From positions 124,001 through 188,000 of the forward strand of contig JBAXKJ010000003.1 in the NCBI GenBank assembly GCA_037137375.1: a stretch of 64,000 nucleotides of DNA, given 5' to 3'. Positions 17,823 to 27,315 of the stretch are shown here, one piece after another. The stretch is from CAINVV01 sp037137375. Lineage in GTDB: Bacteria > Bacteroidota > Bacteroidia > Bacteroidales > Prolixibacteraceae. How positions within the stretch are numbered: position 1 is the first letter of the stretch; each line of letters begins with the position of its first letter. Made by a program: the position numbers and the translations under genes. Below the pieces are notes generated by a model that worked only from the letters and a program-made list of their open reading frames with translations, did no database searches and was not told the origin of the DNA.

Positions 17823-19322
17823 TTATGCTGGCATTGGGGGCAATGACCATGGTGCCCGGTAAGTATGCTTGATCAGTTCTGCTGCAAATTCAGTTGCAGG
17901 AACAGGATCTGTATAAGATTTGTTGAAAGTCGGGTGACCGTCATGAATGCTGAATTTATCTTCCACCACAATCTTGATTTTTTCATCGGCTGTGATGTTG
18001 GTAAATTTCATGTTAGGACCATCCCAAAGCAGTTCCTTGTTAAGCGTCTGGAGACGAACAGCCAGGACACCCATGACAACCATTTCGTTGAAAGGTCCGG
18101 CCATGCTGAAATCGGATGCTGTCTTAACTCGGGAAGCAGGTGATTCCTTAGCCGCGCGTACCCAATCCATTTCATGGGAAAGAGGCTCTACACGACGACG
18201 GAATTTAGGTGCATTCTCAGGTTTTTCAACTTTACCATCCGGACGTAAAATCCATGGACGTACGCCATAACAACCACAAACCAAAACTCCTTTGGTTCCA
18301 TGGAAAAAGACACAACCGCCCGAATCATTAGGTTCTTTACCAGCTGGCCATGCTGCAGGAAGCATTGGCTTGATACCACCGTCATACCAGAAAACTTCAA
18401 CTTGAGGCAGTTTAAACTTCGCATTCTTTGCAGTTGGTCTTGCTGGGAAAGTAAGTTTTACACTCTGGGCAGTAGGTGCACAATCCTCTAATAATAACGT
18501 TGAATTACCCTGAGCCTTGATAGGATAGCCAAGCTGAAGGCCCATAAATACGGGATGAAGGATGTGACAAGCCATATCTCCTAATGCACCTGTGCCATAA
18601 GCCCACCAGCCACGCCAGTTCCATGGGTGGTAAATTTCGTTGTATGGACGCATTTTGGCAGGACCGGTAAACAAATTCCAATCCAGTGTGTCAGGAACCC
18701 ATTGTCCTTGTTTTGGAGTATTTAAACCCTGAGGCCAGATAGGTCTGTCGGTAAATGCTTCTACCTTGGTAACTTCACCGATTTCGCCATTTGCGAGCCA
18801 TTCGCAAGTCAGGTTAACACCTTCGCCTGAAGAACCCTGATTACCCATTTGTGTGGCAACCTGATGTTTGTCAGCAAGTTTAGTTAGTAACCTTGATTCA
18901 TAAACAGAGTGGGTAAGTGGTTTCTGTACATACACACTTTTTCCCATGGTAATAGCATGGGAAGCAATGATTGCATGGGTATGGTCGGCTGTTGCAACCA
19001 ATACGCCATCGATAGATTTGCCCAGTTCGTCGTACATGACCCTCCAGTCTTTGTACTTTTTAGCGCCTGGAAACTCCTTGAAACAACCGTCAGCATAAGC
19101 CCAGTCAACATCACACAAACCAACGATGTTCTCAGACTTTAGATTTTTTAAATTTCCGTGTCCCATGCCTCCGATACCAACAGCCGCAATATTTAGCTTG
19201 TCGCTAGGTGCCTGGTGACCCAAGCCTGCAATTGTGTTGGATGGGAGCACAGTAATGGCAGCAGCTGCCGCTGCACCGGTTCCCAAAAATCCCCTTCTCG
19301 AAACTTTGTTTTTCTCCTTCAT
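17823..19322 (-). CDS. Tat-exported Gfo/Idh/MocA family oxidoreductase
   Basis: The 499 residues begin with a twin-arginine signal (KVSRRGFLGTGAAAAAAITV, RR at 9-10), so the folded NAD(P)-bearing protein is exported. The Rossmann loop VGIGGMGHGN (48-57) is intact. The family EKP motif appears as VQKPLTH (about 131-137), keeping the catalytic lysine. The C-terminal part has the WNWRGWWAYGTGALGDMACH block typical of large secreted members acting on sugars. It is monocistronic: a 60-bp gap separates it from the upstream barrel gene and a terminator follows. The substrate is unknown. Confidence 0.88.
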   Translation of the reverse strand: MKEKNKVSRRGFLGTGAAAAAAITVLPSNTIAGLGHQAPSDKLNIAAVGIGGMGHGNLKNLKSENIVGLCDVDWAYADGCFKEFPGAKKYKDWRVMYDELGKSIDGVLVATADHTHAIIASHAITMGKSVYVQKPLTHSVYESRLLTKLADKHQVATQMGNQGSSGEGVNLTCEWLANGEIGEVTKVEAFTDRPIWPQGLNTPKQGQWVPDTLDWNLFTGPAKMRPYNEIYHPWNWRGWWAYGTGALGDMACHILHPVFMGLQLGYPIKAQGNSTLLLEDCAPTAQSVKLTFPARPTAKNAKFKLPQVEVFWYDGGIKPMLPAAWPAGKEPNDSGGCVFFHGTKGVLVCGCYGVRPWILRPDGKVEKPENAPKFRRRVEPLSHEMDWVRAAKESPASRVKTASDFSMAGPFNEMVVMGVLAVRLQTLNKELLWDGPNMKFTNITADEKIKIVVEDKFSIHDGHPTFNKSYTDPVPATEFAAELIKHTYRAPWSLPPMPA

Positions 19323-19382
19323 CAGAATTAAATTATTGAGTTAAAAAGATTTGTAACGTAGCCGTAAATATAAAAAATATTT

Positions 19383-21875
19383 TTAAAACTCGCCCATTCC
19401 TCCGCCTTCATTTCCGGAGGAATCCATACCTTCTTTTCCTGGTTTTGTCTTGAAATTATTGATCTTGTAACTTAATGTAAGTTGCACAATCTGGGATTCC
19501 CGTTTGAACTTAAAAGTGTTTTCAAAATTTGTTCCGTAAGAGGATCCTGCGAACTTCATGGTACCGAAAATGTCCTGAACCTGCAGTGTAGCCGACAGGC
19601 GGTTATTCCACATTTCTTGCTTCACGGAAGCGTTGACGAAATACATGCCATCTCTGCTTCCCTGCGCTGAAACGGTTGGGCCACGATATACGCCCATGAG
19701 CTGCATCCTGGTACTCTTGGCGAGCCTGGCATCAAAATTTAATTTTCCGTCAAAATTGGTACTCTGCCTGTCAACGCTTACCCCGTTGATTGCTCCTTTC
19801 AGCCAGTAATTGTAAAGTGTACCGCTTGCCACCAATCTGATTCCGGGCTTGATCTCGTAGTTGATCATTAGCTCACTTCCAAGCGAATAATCATTGTTCA
19901 TATTTGCCATCGTGTGATAAAAGATGTTATCCGTTCCAAGATTCTGGATTCGGGTCATCAGATCCTTCGTGTGGCGATAATATCCTTCCAACGATATGAA
20001 AGAGGCATTCAGGTGTTTGAGGAAGGTAAGTTCATAAGAACCAGCATATTCCGGTGTGAGGGCAGGATTCCCAATCCGGATGTTGTTAGGATCCATAAAT
20101 GTTGGAAATGGCTCCAGCATATAGCCTTCCGGCCTGTTTAATCTTCTGCTGTAACTACCCTGCAACTCATATTCTTTCGCAAATTTCTGCGAAAGATGGA
20201 TCGTTGGAAAGAAATCAAACCGATCCAGGGAATAGGTTTTGTTGGCCCTCTCACTGAAAAGATTCCTGTTGGTATATTCAGTTCTTAATCCAAGCTGATA
20301 GGAAAAACTCTTGTTTGCATGAGAGAAAGTACCATAAAGCGCGTGAATATTCTGATCGAAATTTACCTTGCTGCTGTATTTTGGATTATTTACCCAATTG
20401 GATGTCAGATAATTATATTCCTCAAAGATAAAATTCTCGTTGCTCTTTTGAATTCTGCCCTGATAGCCCGCTTCAAATTTGTCTTTTTCGTTAATGGGAA
20501 GTACGTAGTCCAGTTTGATCCTGTATTCATTTTCTACAGGACTCTCGTTTGACCTGTATTTGTATGGATTCTTTTCAATCGAATTCCAATTGGCATCAGT
20601 CTTGTAATCTATCTGATTGGTGATGTCATCGCCGTTTTCACCTGAGAAATAAAACAATCCTTGCAATTCATGGCCCTTGTTATTGAATTTATGCATAAAA
20701 TTAAGGTTGCCACTCCAGTAGTTGCTGCTCCGGCTGGAACTGTTATCCTGAAAGAGCCGGCTGGTCGGAATGCCGAGGTTATAAGAAGTGGTTTGGTGTC
20801 CTGAATTGGCATCGCCATGCTCCATGGAACCAATAGTCCCAACGATTCCGATAGTTGTCGTCGGACTCAGAATATAATCAATGCCCCCCTTTATGTTATG
20901 CCCCTTATGCAAATTGGTTCCATCTGCGATAGTCTGGCGGGTAGTAATGGTATCGGCACTAGTAATCTTTTGCAGCATATCCCGCGTACCCAGATTGTTC
21001 ATGTCCGAAAAGTCTGCTCCAAGCGTGAAGTCCCACTTTTTGGTGCGATAGGTAAAATTGGCATCGCCACGGTATTTATCCTTTAGTCCAGCCGTCATAT
21101 TGACGAGTCCGCTGAAGGAATCCTTCTGGTTCCGCTTCATTACTACATTGATGATACCAGAATCTCCGTCCGGATCATATTTGGCCGAAGGATTGGTAAT
21201 GATCTCGATCTTATCAATACCGGCCGCAGGCAATTGCCGGAGGGCATCACTGCCTTTTACGACACTCGGCCTTCCATCAATTAAAACTGTAAAGTTGGAA
21301 CTTCCCCGCAAGGTGATGTTTCCTTCGAAATCGGTCTGGACAGATGGGGTGTTTTCAAGTACTTCAACAGCTGTTCCACCTGTTGAGACTATGTTTTGAC
21401 TCACATTGACCACCCTTCGGTCAATCTTGAATTCGACCCTCTGTTTCTCTGCAACTACCTCTACTTCATTGATTTTCTGGTCAGTAGTTTGTAATTTAAT
21501 GATTCCGATATCGGTAACCGGTTTCGCAGCGTTGATCATCAACGGAATAGTTTTTTTGGCAAATCCAATAAAATTGACACTGAGGTAATATTTACCGGGA
21601 GCCATGTTCTTTATTTCGAATGAACCATTGTCAGCAGTCATAATACCCCCTGCTACCGCGGAATCCGCTGCTGCAAAAATTGCTACGTTGGCATAACCCA
21701 TAGGTGTAGCTGTTTCAGCTTCAATGACCTTACCCCTGACAATGAATTTTTTGGCTGCCGCAGCATTGGTTGTGCCAGTAGGTTCAGGGATTAAAGTAGG
21801 TTGGTGTGGGGTTGGTGTTTGCGCGTTTGTAAGTAAGGTTGTAAGGAAAAGGATAGAAAAAAATAGATTTCGCAT
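19383..21875 (-). CDS. TonB-receptor-like outer-membrane beta-barrel protein (OMP_b-brl family)
   Basis: An outer-membrane protein of 830 residues: signal peptide (1-18), a CarboxypepD_reg-like domain (about 44-130, FIVRGKVIEAETATPMGYANV), a plug domain (about 140-245, with LENTPSVQTDFEGNITLRGSSN and VLIDGRPSV) and a large beta barrel. This layout matches the OMP_b-brl family rather than SusC; there is no SusD partner beside it. The C-terminus is unusual in having a short Gly/Glu-rich tail (SSGNEGGGMGEF) instead of ending on the last barrel strand. Ligand unknown. A 7-bp inverted repeat lies in its leader. Confidence 0.85.
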   Translation of the reverse strand: MRNLFFSILFLTTLLTNAQTPTPHQPTLIPEPTGTTNAAAAKKFIVRGKVIEAETATPMGYANVAIFAAADSAVAGGIMTADNGSFEIKNMAPGKYYLSVNFIGFAKKTIPLMINAAKPVTDIGIIKLQTTDQKINEVEVVAEKQRVEFKIDRRVVNVSQNIVSTGGTAVEVLENTPSVQTDFEGNITLRGSSNFTVLIDGRPSVVKGSDALRQLPAAGIDKIEIITNPSAKYDPDGDSGIINVVMKRNQKDSFSGLVNMTAGLKDKYRGDANFTYRTKKWDFTLGADFSDMNNLGTRDMLQKITSADTITTRQTIADGTNLHKGHNIKGGIDYILSPTTTIGIVGTIGSMEHGDANSGHQTTSYNLGIPTSRLFQDNSSSRSSNYWSGNLNFMHKFNNKGHELQGLFYFSGENGDDITNQIDYKTDANWNSIEKNPYKYRSNESPVENEYRIKLDYVLPINEKDKFEAGYQGRIQKSNENFIFEEYNYLTSNWVNNPKYSSKVNFDQNIHALYGTFSHANKSFSYQLGLRTEYTNRNLFSERANKTYSLDRFDFFPTIHLSQKFAKEYELQGSYSRRLNRPEGYMLEPFPTFMDPNNIRIGNPALTPEYAGSYELTFLKHLNASFISLEGYYRHTKDLMTRIQNLGTDNIFYHTMANMNNDYSLGSELMINYEIKPGIRLVASGTLYNYWLKGAINGVSVDRQSTNFDGKLNFDARLAKSTRMQLMGVYRGPTVSAQGSRDGMYFVNASVKQEMWNNRLSATLQVQDIFGTMKFAGSSYGTNFENTFKFKRESQIVQLTLSYKINNFKTKPGKEGMDSSGNEGGGMGEF

Positions 21876-21895
21876 GAATAATTATGTTGTTTGCT

Positions 21896-21915
21896 GATTT
21901 GGACACGGCCAAATC
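21896..21915. repeat. inverted repeat in leader of the barrel gene
   Basis: GATTTGG (21896-21902) and CCAAATC (21909-21915) form a perfect 7-bp hairpin with a 6-nt loop, about 20 bp upstream of the barrel gene start. It could be an operator or a leader hairpin. Confidence 0.35.
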
Positions 21916-21972
21916 CAAACAGTTTAAGTGAGGCTTGTTAATTAAAAGTTAAAATGAATAAGAAACAAATTG

Positions 21973-23010
21973 CTATTTGAAGAAGAGCAGCGATGAAATT
22001 GGAAGATGGTCGCTCACACCTCCATGATAGATTGGCCCCATATAAGTTCGGAAAGGTTTCTTTCCCAGGTACCTTTTGTCATCTTCCAACAGAAAACTTT
22101 CCTTACATATGATCGTTTCGTTGGGAGAAATCTGCACCCCAGTGCCTTCAATCAGGTTACCCGAGCAGATAAACTGATCAAAAATCTCCCAATGCCCCTT
22201 GCTTCTGATCGTACCAATCTTTTCCTTCGACCAGAACTGCGCCATATTAATCAGTTTAGCCGATGCTAAATTTTCTTTCTCAATGGATGCTCCCAGAATT
22301 TTGGTAAAGCAGGTCTCGTCTGGTGTGGCATTAAAATCGCCCATCAGTAAAAATTTGCTTTTAGGATTCACCAGAAGAAGTGAATCGAGTTTGTGCCTCA
22401 GAATACCCGCCGCGAGATTACGTTTCTGTTGCGTTTCAATATAACCACCGCTCCTTGAGGGCCAATGGTTGACGAAAAAGTCGATCGATTCCTTGCGGAT
22501 GTTTGCCTTAAAATGAAGAATATCCCTTGATGCAAAGCGTTTAGCCTTATTTCCCCGCACTGGAATAAATTCGTAATCCACCGGTATTAAGCGATCTTTC
22601 CTGTATAGCAGCGCCACATCAATTCCTCGGGGATCAGGAGATTCCTTGTGGATAATGCCATAATTGCCCTCTTTCAGGGGTGTTTTTTTTAAGAGATATT
22701 CGATGATCCAAAGATTTTCAATTTCCGCCATTCCAATAACGTCCGGAAAGGTGCCGTCGGAAGCTGCAATGAGCGCGCGGTAAACCATCATGACCTTCTG
22801 ATCGAGTCGTGCCATTGTCCAGTGGCTCTTTCCTCTCGGAGTATATTCCTTGTCGTTGGTGGAAGGATCATCAAACGGATCGAATAGATTTTCGGCGTTA
22901 TAAAAGACGACGCGGTACTTATCAGACTGCTTGTTTTGTCCGGATAGACAAAACCCGGATAGAACCAAAAGAATAATGAATGTCAGGGAAGAACGCAAGG
23001 AAATGATCAT
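21973..23010 (-). CDS. secreted endonuclease/exonuclease/phosphatase family protein
   Basis: A Mg2+-dependent phosphodiesterase fold of 345 residues with a signal peptide (SLTFIILLVLSGFCLSGQ), so it acts in the periplasm or outside. Catalytic-site blocks are visible: FYNAENLFDPFDDP (about 37-50), MAEIENL (about 94-100), NHWPSRSGG (about 177-185), LLMGDFNATPDE (about 216-227) and the C-terminal GGVSDHLPI (about 330-338) with the general-base His. It could be a nuclease or a phosphoesterase. It starts 3 bp after the beta-helix lipoprotein stop, so they form an operon. Confidence 0.88.
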   Translation of the reverse strand: MIISLRSSLTFIILLVLSGFCLSGQNKQSDKYRVVFYNAENLFDPFDDPSTNDKEYTPRGKSHWTMARLDQKVMMVYRALIAASDGTFPDVIGMAEIENLWIIEYLLKKTPLKEGNYGIIHKESPDPRGIDVALLYRKDRLIPVDYEFIPVRGNKAKRFASRDILHFKANIRKESIDFFVNHWPSRSGGYIETQQKRNLAAGILRHKLDSLLLVNPKSKFLLMGDFNATPDETCFTKILGASIEKENLASAKLINMAQFWSKEKIGTIRSKGHWEIFDQFICSGNLIEGTGVQISPNETIICKESFLLEDDKRYLGKKPFRTYMGPIYHGGVSDHLPISSLLFFK

Positions 23011-23013
23011 GGG

Positions 23014-24435
23014 TTATCTTTTCTTCTCGATGCGTTCAAAGGCCCCCAGATCGGGCCCGGCATCGGCTTGTCGATCATTGCCCTTTATGTCAAACGGGAC
23101 AATTTTTGCGTATGCCTCCTTTCCAAAATCTTTGGCAATAGACAGGGTGTCCAGTTCATAGATGCCTTTTTGAGCATTGATAAAACGGGGCGGGACGTTT
23201 CGGAGCAAGGAAATAAATCTGTCCGGGTTCGGGAGTTTAAATGTGTCAGATATCTGCAAAAGGCAGTGATCAAACAGGTAATTACTCTTGCCCTGCTTAT
23301 CCATCGATATTTTCAGCTCATCTGCGTTGAATCCCGTAACAATGCAATTTCCAAATAGGGCCTGAGTCAGGTCACCTACATACCTGGCTCCTGTCTTGCT
23401 GTTAACCAGGTAATTAGATATTGTGAGGGTCGGGTTAATCCTTAAGTTGTTAAAAGAACTGGAACTGTTGGTAAATGTTGAATGGTAGAATTGGTAATCA
23501 CCTCCAAGCAGTAATGCGGTATTGTAATATCCAACATTGGCAATCACACAGTTGTAGGCAAGAATCTTGGATTTCATGGCCCAGATCCCCGACCAGCTCA
23601 TATTTTCTATGCGGGTATTGGCCAGTTCGACCGAAGCATAACCCTCTTTCTCTATGTTTCCTACTTGTAAACCTACATTGGCATTCCTGATGACAGCGTG
23701 GTCAATGAGGTTGTTGTGGCTTCCGGAGAGCAGGGTAATCCCGTTCCATTGATCCGGCAGATTGAAATAGCCGCTTTCCAGACGATCTCCTTTGAATATG
23801 ACCGGATCTTCAACGGTCCCCTTCACAATTAAGGTCCCTTTGATGAATAATCCGGCATTCTTGTGAAAATAAACGGTAACGCCTGGCTCAATCGTAAGTG
23901 TCTGACAGGTATCGACATAGGCATAATTATATACCAGGTAAGGTTTCTCTTTGGTCCAGGTAGTGGTCTTCAACATTTCGGCCTTGATGAGTTTGTAGTC
24001 CTGACCCCATGCTAACAGCCTGACTTTTTGCTCTTTACTACTTGTCTTGAAGACAATGGAGTCTTCAGCCATGAGCAACTGACGGGCACCGCTCTTGTTC
24101 AGGCTGGCCTCTACGAAAATGAAAATGCTGTCGTGGCCCGGTATTTCTACATTAAATACCTCATTGGAGGCCTCTCCGTTGACATTAAGCCTGAATCCTC
24201 CGGCTTCTCCTCCTGCCAGACGGATAGATGATACAACAATACGATCGTTGGTAGTATTGTAAACTCGAAGATTTTTCGTGGGTGAACCGATAGAAGTAAA
24301 AAGGGTATCAAAAGTCAGCGTATCAGTCGAGAAGGAGAGCGGCCTCCCGCTGGCGTCTTTTTCGCTCTCTTTCTGACAACCGCCAAAGAAGGAGAGGGTC
24401 AAAGCTAATGCCAATGCCTGAATTAAGCTTTTCAT
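23014..24435 (-). CDS. right-handed beta-helix lipoprotein
   Basis: The 473 residues have a lipobox (SFFGGCQKE, Cys20) and a mature region of short repeating beta turns: LTIEPGVTVYFHKNAGLFIKG followed by WNGITLL, NLIDHAVIRNANVGLQVG and ELANTRIENMSWSGIWAM (the first quoted motif spans about 183-203). Such beta-helices usually bind or cleave polysaccharides, but no pectate-lyase catalytic set is evident, so it may be structural or adhesive. An N-terminal Ig-like region (about 30-130) precedes the helix. Co-transcribed with the downstream endonuclease/phosphatase gene. Confidence 0.75.
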   Translation of the reverse strand: MKSLIQALALALTLSFFGGCQKESEKDASGRPLSFSTDTLTFDTLFTSIGSPTKNLRVYNTTNDRIVVSSIRLAGGEAGGFRLNVNGEASNEVFNVEIPGHDSIFIFVEASLNKSGARQLLMAEDSIVFKTSSKEQKVRLLAWGQDYKLIKAEMLKTTTWTKEKPYLVYNYAYVDTCQTLTIEPGVTVYFHKNAGLFIKGTLIVKGTVEDPVIFKGDRLESGYFNLPDQWNGITLLSGSHNNLIDHAVIRNANVGLQVGNIEKEGYASVELANTRIENMSWSGIWAMKSKILAYNCVIANVGYYNTALLLGGDYQFYHSTFTNSSSSFNNLRINPTLTISNYLVNSKTGARYVGDLTQALFGNCIVTGFNADELKISMDKQGKSNYLFDHCLLQISDTFKLPNPDRFISLLRNVPPRFINAQKGIYELDTLSIAKDFGKEAYAKIVPFDIKGNDRQADAGPDLGAFERIEKKR

Positions 24436-24524
24436 GCCAGGGAGGTATTACAAAATAACTACTGATGAAAGTAGTAATTCAAATATAATGAAAAAAATCG
24501 AATTTTAACAGTTTTTAACGAAAT

Positions 24525-25967
24525 TTATTTCTCTATTTTCCTAATCAGGAATAAGCCAAAGAACGTCAAAGCCCCGTTGATAATAATTAATTCAAATCCA
24601 ATCTGATAGCCATTAAACAGTTTTTCAGAGAAATTGTTCAGAAACCATGATGCCAGAGGTGCGGCAACTACCACATAAGGAACGAAGCGATCCTTGATCT
24701 GAAAGCGGGTCAGCAGTCCGAAAGCAAATAATCCAAGCAGCGGACCATAGGTTAATCCGGCAACCTTAAAAACCGCCATCACCACGCTTTGGTTGTTGAC
24801 TGCCTTAAAAACCATGATCACCAGAAATAGCAAGGCAGAAAAACTGAGGTGGGTAATCTTCAGTATCTTCCTCTTATTCAGGTCTTCCCGCTTTTTAAAA
24901 TTGAGAAAATCGATGCAAAAGGCTGTGGTCAGGGAAGTCAGGGCCGAGTCTGCACTGGCATAATTTGCTGCCGTTATTCCCAGAAGAAAGAACACTCCAA
25001 TCATCAGGCTCATGTGGCTGATTGCCAGCATCGGATAGAGATCATCACTTTTTACAGGTAATGCGATCTGGTGTGATTCCGCATAGATATAGAGTAAAGC
25101 GCCCAAAGTCAGAAACATCCAGACTACAGCCACAAAAATGACGCTGAAAGTCATCATATTCTTCTGAGCTTCTTTCAGGTTCTTGCAGGTGAGGTTTTTT
25201 TGCATCATATCCTGGTCGAGACCCGACATGACGATGGTGATGAAGATTCCTGCAAGGAACTGTTTAACAAAGAATCTTCCCGATCTCCAGTCCCAGTCAA
25301 AGACTCTGGAATGCGGACTATCCTGTACATTTTTGATCATATCTCCGAAGCTCCAGCCAAAGCTGCGAAAAATGAAATAGATGGTCAGCACAACGGCGGA
25401 GATCAAAAAAATGGTCTGCAGTGAATCTGTCCAGATGATAGTCTTGACCCCACCCTTGGTCGTATAAATCCATATCAGGATGATGCTGATCAACACTGTT
25501 ACGCCGAAAGGGATGCCAAAATGGGCGAAGAAAGCTAACTGAAGGACTTCAGCCACAAGATACATCCTGAATGCGGCACCGATAGTCCTTGAAAGCAGAA
25601 AGAAGAAAGAGCCTGATTTGTAGGAGAAATAACCTAGCCGTTCTTCCAGGTAACTGTAAATCGAAATCAGGTTCATGCGGTAATACACAGGGAGCAGCAC
25701 GAAGGCCACCACCATGTACCCCACAAAATTCCCCATAACAAATTCAAAATAGGTAAAGGCTGAATTGCCGACTTCCCCGGGAACGGAAATAAAAGTGACG
25801 CCGGAGATGGTGGTCCCGATCATTCCGAAGGCCACCACAAACCAGGGAGACTTTCTGTTGGCAGTGAAGAAAGTATCCGTTGTGGCCGATCTGCTGGTCA
25901 GATAAGCCACGATAATCAATAAAATAAAATATCCTCCCAGGAGAGTCGCTACGAGGTAAGGGTTCAT
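24525..25967 (-). CDS. sodium:solute symporter (SSS family)
   Basis: An inner-membrane symporter of 480 residues with about 13 hydrophobic helices. SSS features include the N-terminal ATLLGGYFILLIIVAYLTSR helix, the FTANRKSPWFVVAFGMIGTTISGVTF region (about 34-59) and the GLDQDMMQKNLTCKNLKEAQKN block (about 245-266). It lies 8 bp downstream of the namZ homologue, so the imported solute may be an amino sugar or muropeptide fragment; that is inference from context only. Confidence 0.9.
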   Translation of the reverse strand: MNPYLVATLLGGYFILLIIVAYLTSRSATTDTFFTANRKSPWFVVAFGMIGTTISGVTFISVPGEVGNSAFTYFEFVMGNFVGYMVVAFVLLPVYYRMNLISIYSYLEERLGYFSYKSGSFFFLLSRTIGAAFRMYLVAEVLQLAFFAHFGIPFGVTVLISIILIWIYTTKGGVKTIIWTDSLQTIFLISAVVLTIYFIFRSFGWSFGDMIKNVQDSPHSRVFDWDWRSGRFFVKQFLAGIFITIVMSGLDQDMMQKNLTCKNLKEAQKNMMTFSVIFVAVVWMFLTLGALLYIYAESHQIALPVKSDDLYPMLAISHMSLMIGVFFLLGITAANYASADSALTSLTTAFCIDFLNFKKREDLNKRKILKITHLSFSALLFLVIMVFKAVNNQSVVMAVFKVAGLTYGPLLGLFAFGLLTRFQIKDRFVPYVVVAAPLASWFLNNFSEKLFNGYQIGFELIIINGALTFFGLFLIRKIEK

Positions 25968-25975
25968 CGATACTA

Positions 25976-27175
25976 TTAATATAGGGTATACTTTGATCTG
26001 GTTTCTTTGTAAATTTTCAATTCCTCTTGCCAGGATTCCGTAATTTCCTTCTCACTCTTGCCGGCCTGGATCATTTGTAGTACCTGATCATCCCCCATCA
26101 GTAAATTAAACCAGCGTTCCCTTACCAGGAAGGCCGAAGGCTGATCAAATTTATGGTACCATTCGAGGAAATATTTGAGGGTGAAACGTGGGATCTCCTT
26201 TAAATCCCTGAGATCCTGGCCATAACACAATTGGTCTTTCTGCAGCGGATTGGTTTCAAATCCCTTGAGGCTCTGAGGGGTAAAAGAGAAACTACCGAAT
26301 TTTTTGTCGGGATAGCCAATCACCTGGAAAGGGAAAGTGGTGCCTCTGCCGATGCTAACGCTGGTTGCCTCGAAGAAACAGAGAGAAGGATAGAGTCTGA
26401 TGGAAGTATAATTGGGTAAATTTGGGGAGGGCTTAATCGGCGGGGAATAAGTTGATTGATGTGTGTAATTCATCATCGGAATTACCTTGAGATCACATTT
26501 TAGTCCGTTTTTGAGCCAGCCTTCCCCGTTGATCATCTGCGCAAGCTCCCCAACAGTGCAGCCGTGGACCACCGGTATCGGATCTACCCCTACGCCGGAT
26601 CTGAACCCGGGTTTAAGAATGGGCCCGTCGCAATAATCCCCGTTAGGATTGGGACGGTCTAGCACCAAAAGTGGTTTCTTGTTTTCCGCACAGGCTTCCA
26701 TTACATAATGCAGCGCACTGATATAGGTGTAGAACCTGCAGCCTACATCCTGGATGTCATATATTAACAGGTCAATATCTGCCAAGTGTTCGGGCGTTGG
26801 GCGATTGATTTTTCCATAAATCGAGATGATGGGAATACCCGTCTTTTCATCCACGGAATTGTTGATCTTTTCGCCGGCATCGGCTTCTCCTCGAAGGCCA
26901 TGCTCGGGCGTGAAAAGGGCTTTCATGGTAATGCCTTGCGACTTTAAAAAATCGACCAGGTGCATCCCTTTTGTCGTTGCAGTGTGGTTTACAACCAGTC
27001 CGATTCGCTTTCCCTTCAGCAGGGGCAAATATTGGTCGGGTCTGTCTGCACCACAGAGAATTGGGCCTCCCTGGGCTCTTACCTGACTAAGGGACAACAG
27101 CATGATCACCATCCATAAGATCGCTGTTGGACCAAAGCGGGCGGTTATAGCTTTGCAAGGCGGAATGATTTTCAT
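25976..27175 (-). CDS. namZ: DUF1343/NamZ exo-beta-N-acetylmuramidase-like protein
   Basis: The 399 residues match the DUF1343 family, whose characterised members (NamZ) release N-acetylmuramic acid from the non-reducing end of peptidoglycan fragments. After a signal peptide (about 10-34), family blocks are visible: GKRIGLVVNHTATT (55-68), LFTPEHGLRGEADAG (about 87-101), IDLLIYDIQDVGCRFYTYI (about 132-150), LDRPNPNGDYCDGP (about 170-183), and the C-terminal LMGDDQVLQMIQAGKSEKEI. It is secreted, is the first gene of a pair with the symporter, and is divergent from a serine hydrolase, recalling the B. subtilis namZ region. Confidence 0.85.
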   Translation of the reverse strand: MKIIPPCKAITARFGPTAILWMVIMLLSLSQVRAQGGPILCGADRPDQYLPLLKGKRIGLVVNHTATTKGMHLVDFLKSQGITMKALFTPEHGLRGEADAGEKINNSVDEKTGIPIISIYGKINRPTPEHLADIDLLIYDIQDVGCRFYTYISALHYVMEACAENKKPLLVLDRPNPNGDYCDGPILKPGFRSGVGVDPIPVVHGCTVGELAQMINGEGWLKNGLKCDLKVIPMMNYTHQSTYSPPIKPSPNLPNYTSIRLYPSLCFFEATSVSIGRGTTFPFQVIGYPDKKFGSFSFTPQSLKGFETNPLQKDQLCYGQDLRDLKEIPRFTLKYFLEWYHKFDQPSAFLVRERWFNLLMGDDQVLQMIQAGKSEKEITESWQEELKIYKETRSKYTLY

Positions 27176-27258
27176 AACAAGTTTATTTTTCTGCTAAGAT
27201 AAAAATTTTGCAGGGCTTGGAAGGTTTTTTGTCGTACCAATTTTCCCTTGAAAAGCAA

Positions 27259-27289
27259 TTTTGGAATTGGCTTGTTTTGGTTAGTTTTG
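27259..27289 (+). promoter_or_regulatory. promoter of the serine hydrolase gene
   Basis: TTTTG at 27259-27263 and TAGTTTTG at 27282-27289 are 18 bp apart and fit the Bacteroidota promoter. It lies downstream of the possible start at 27208, which excludes that start and supports the ATG at 27316. Confidence 0.6.
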
Positions 27290-27315
27290 GACATGTTTAT
27301 CCAAAGATTTTTTTG

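Noticed and set aside
27208..27315. Longer N-terminus of the serine hydrolase from 27208
   Set aside because: The promoter at 27259-27289 lies inside it and the signal peptide begins at 27316.
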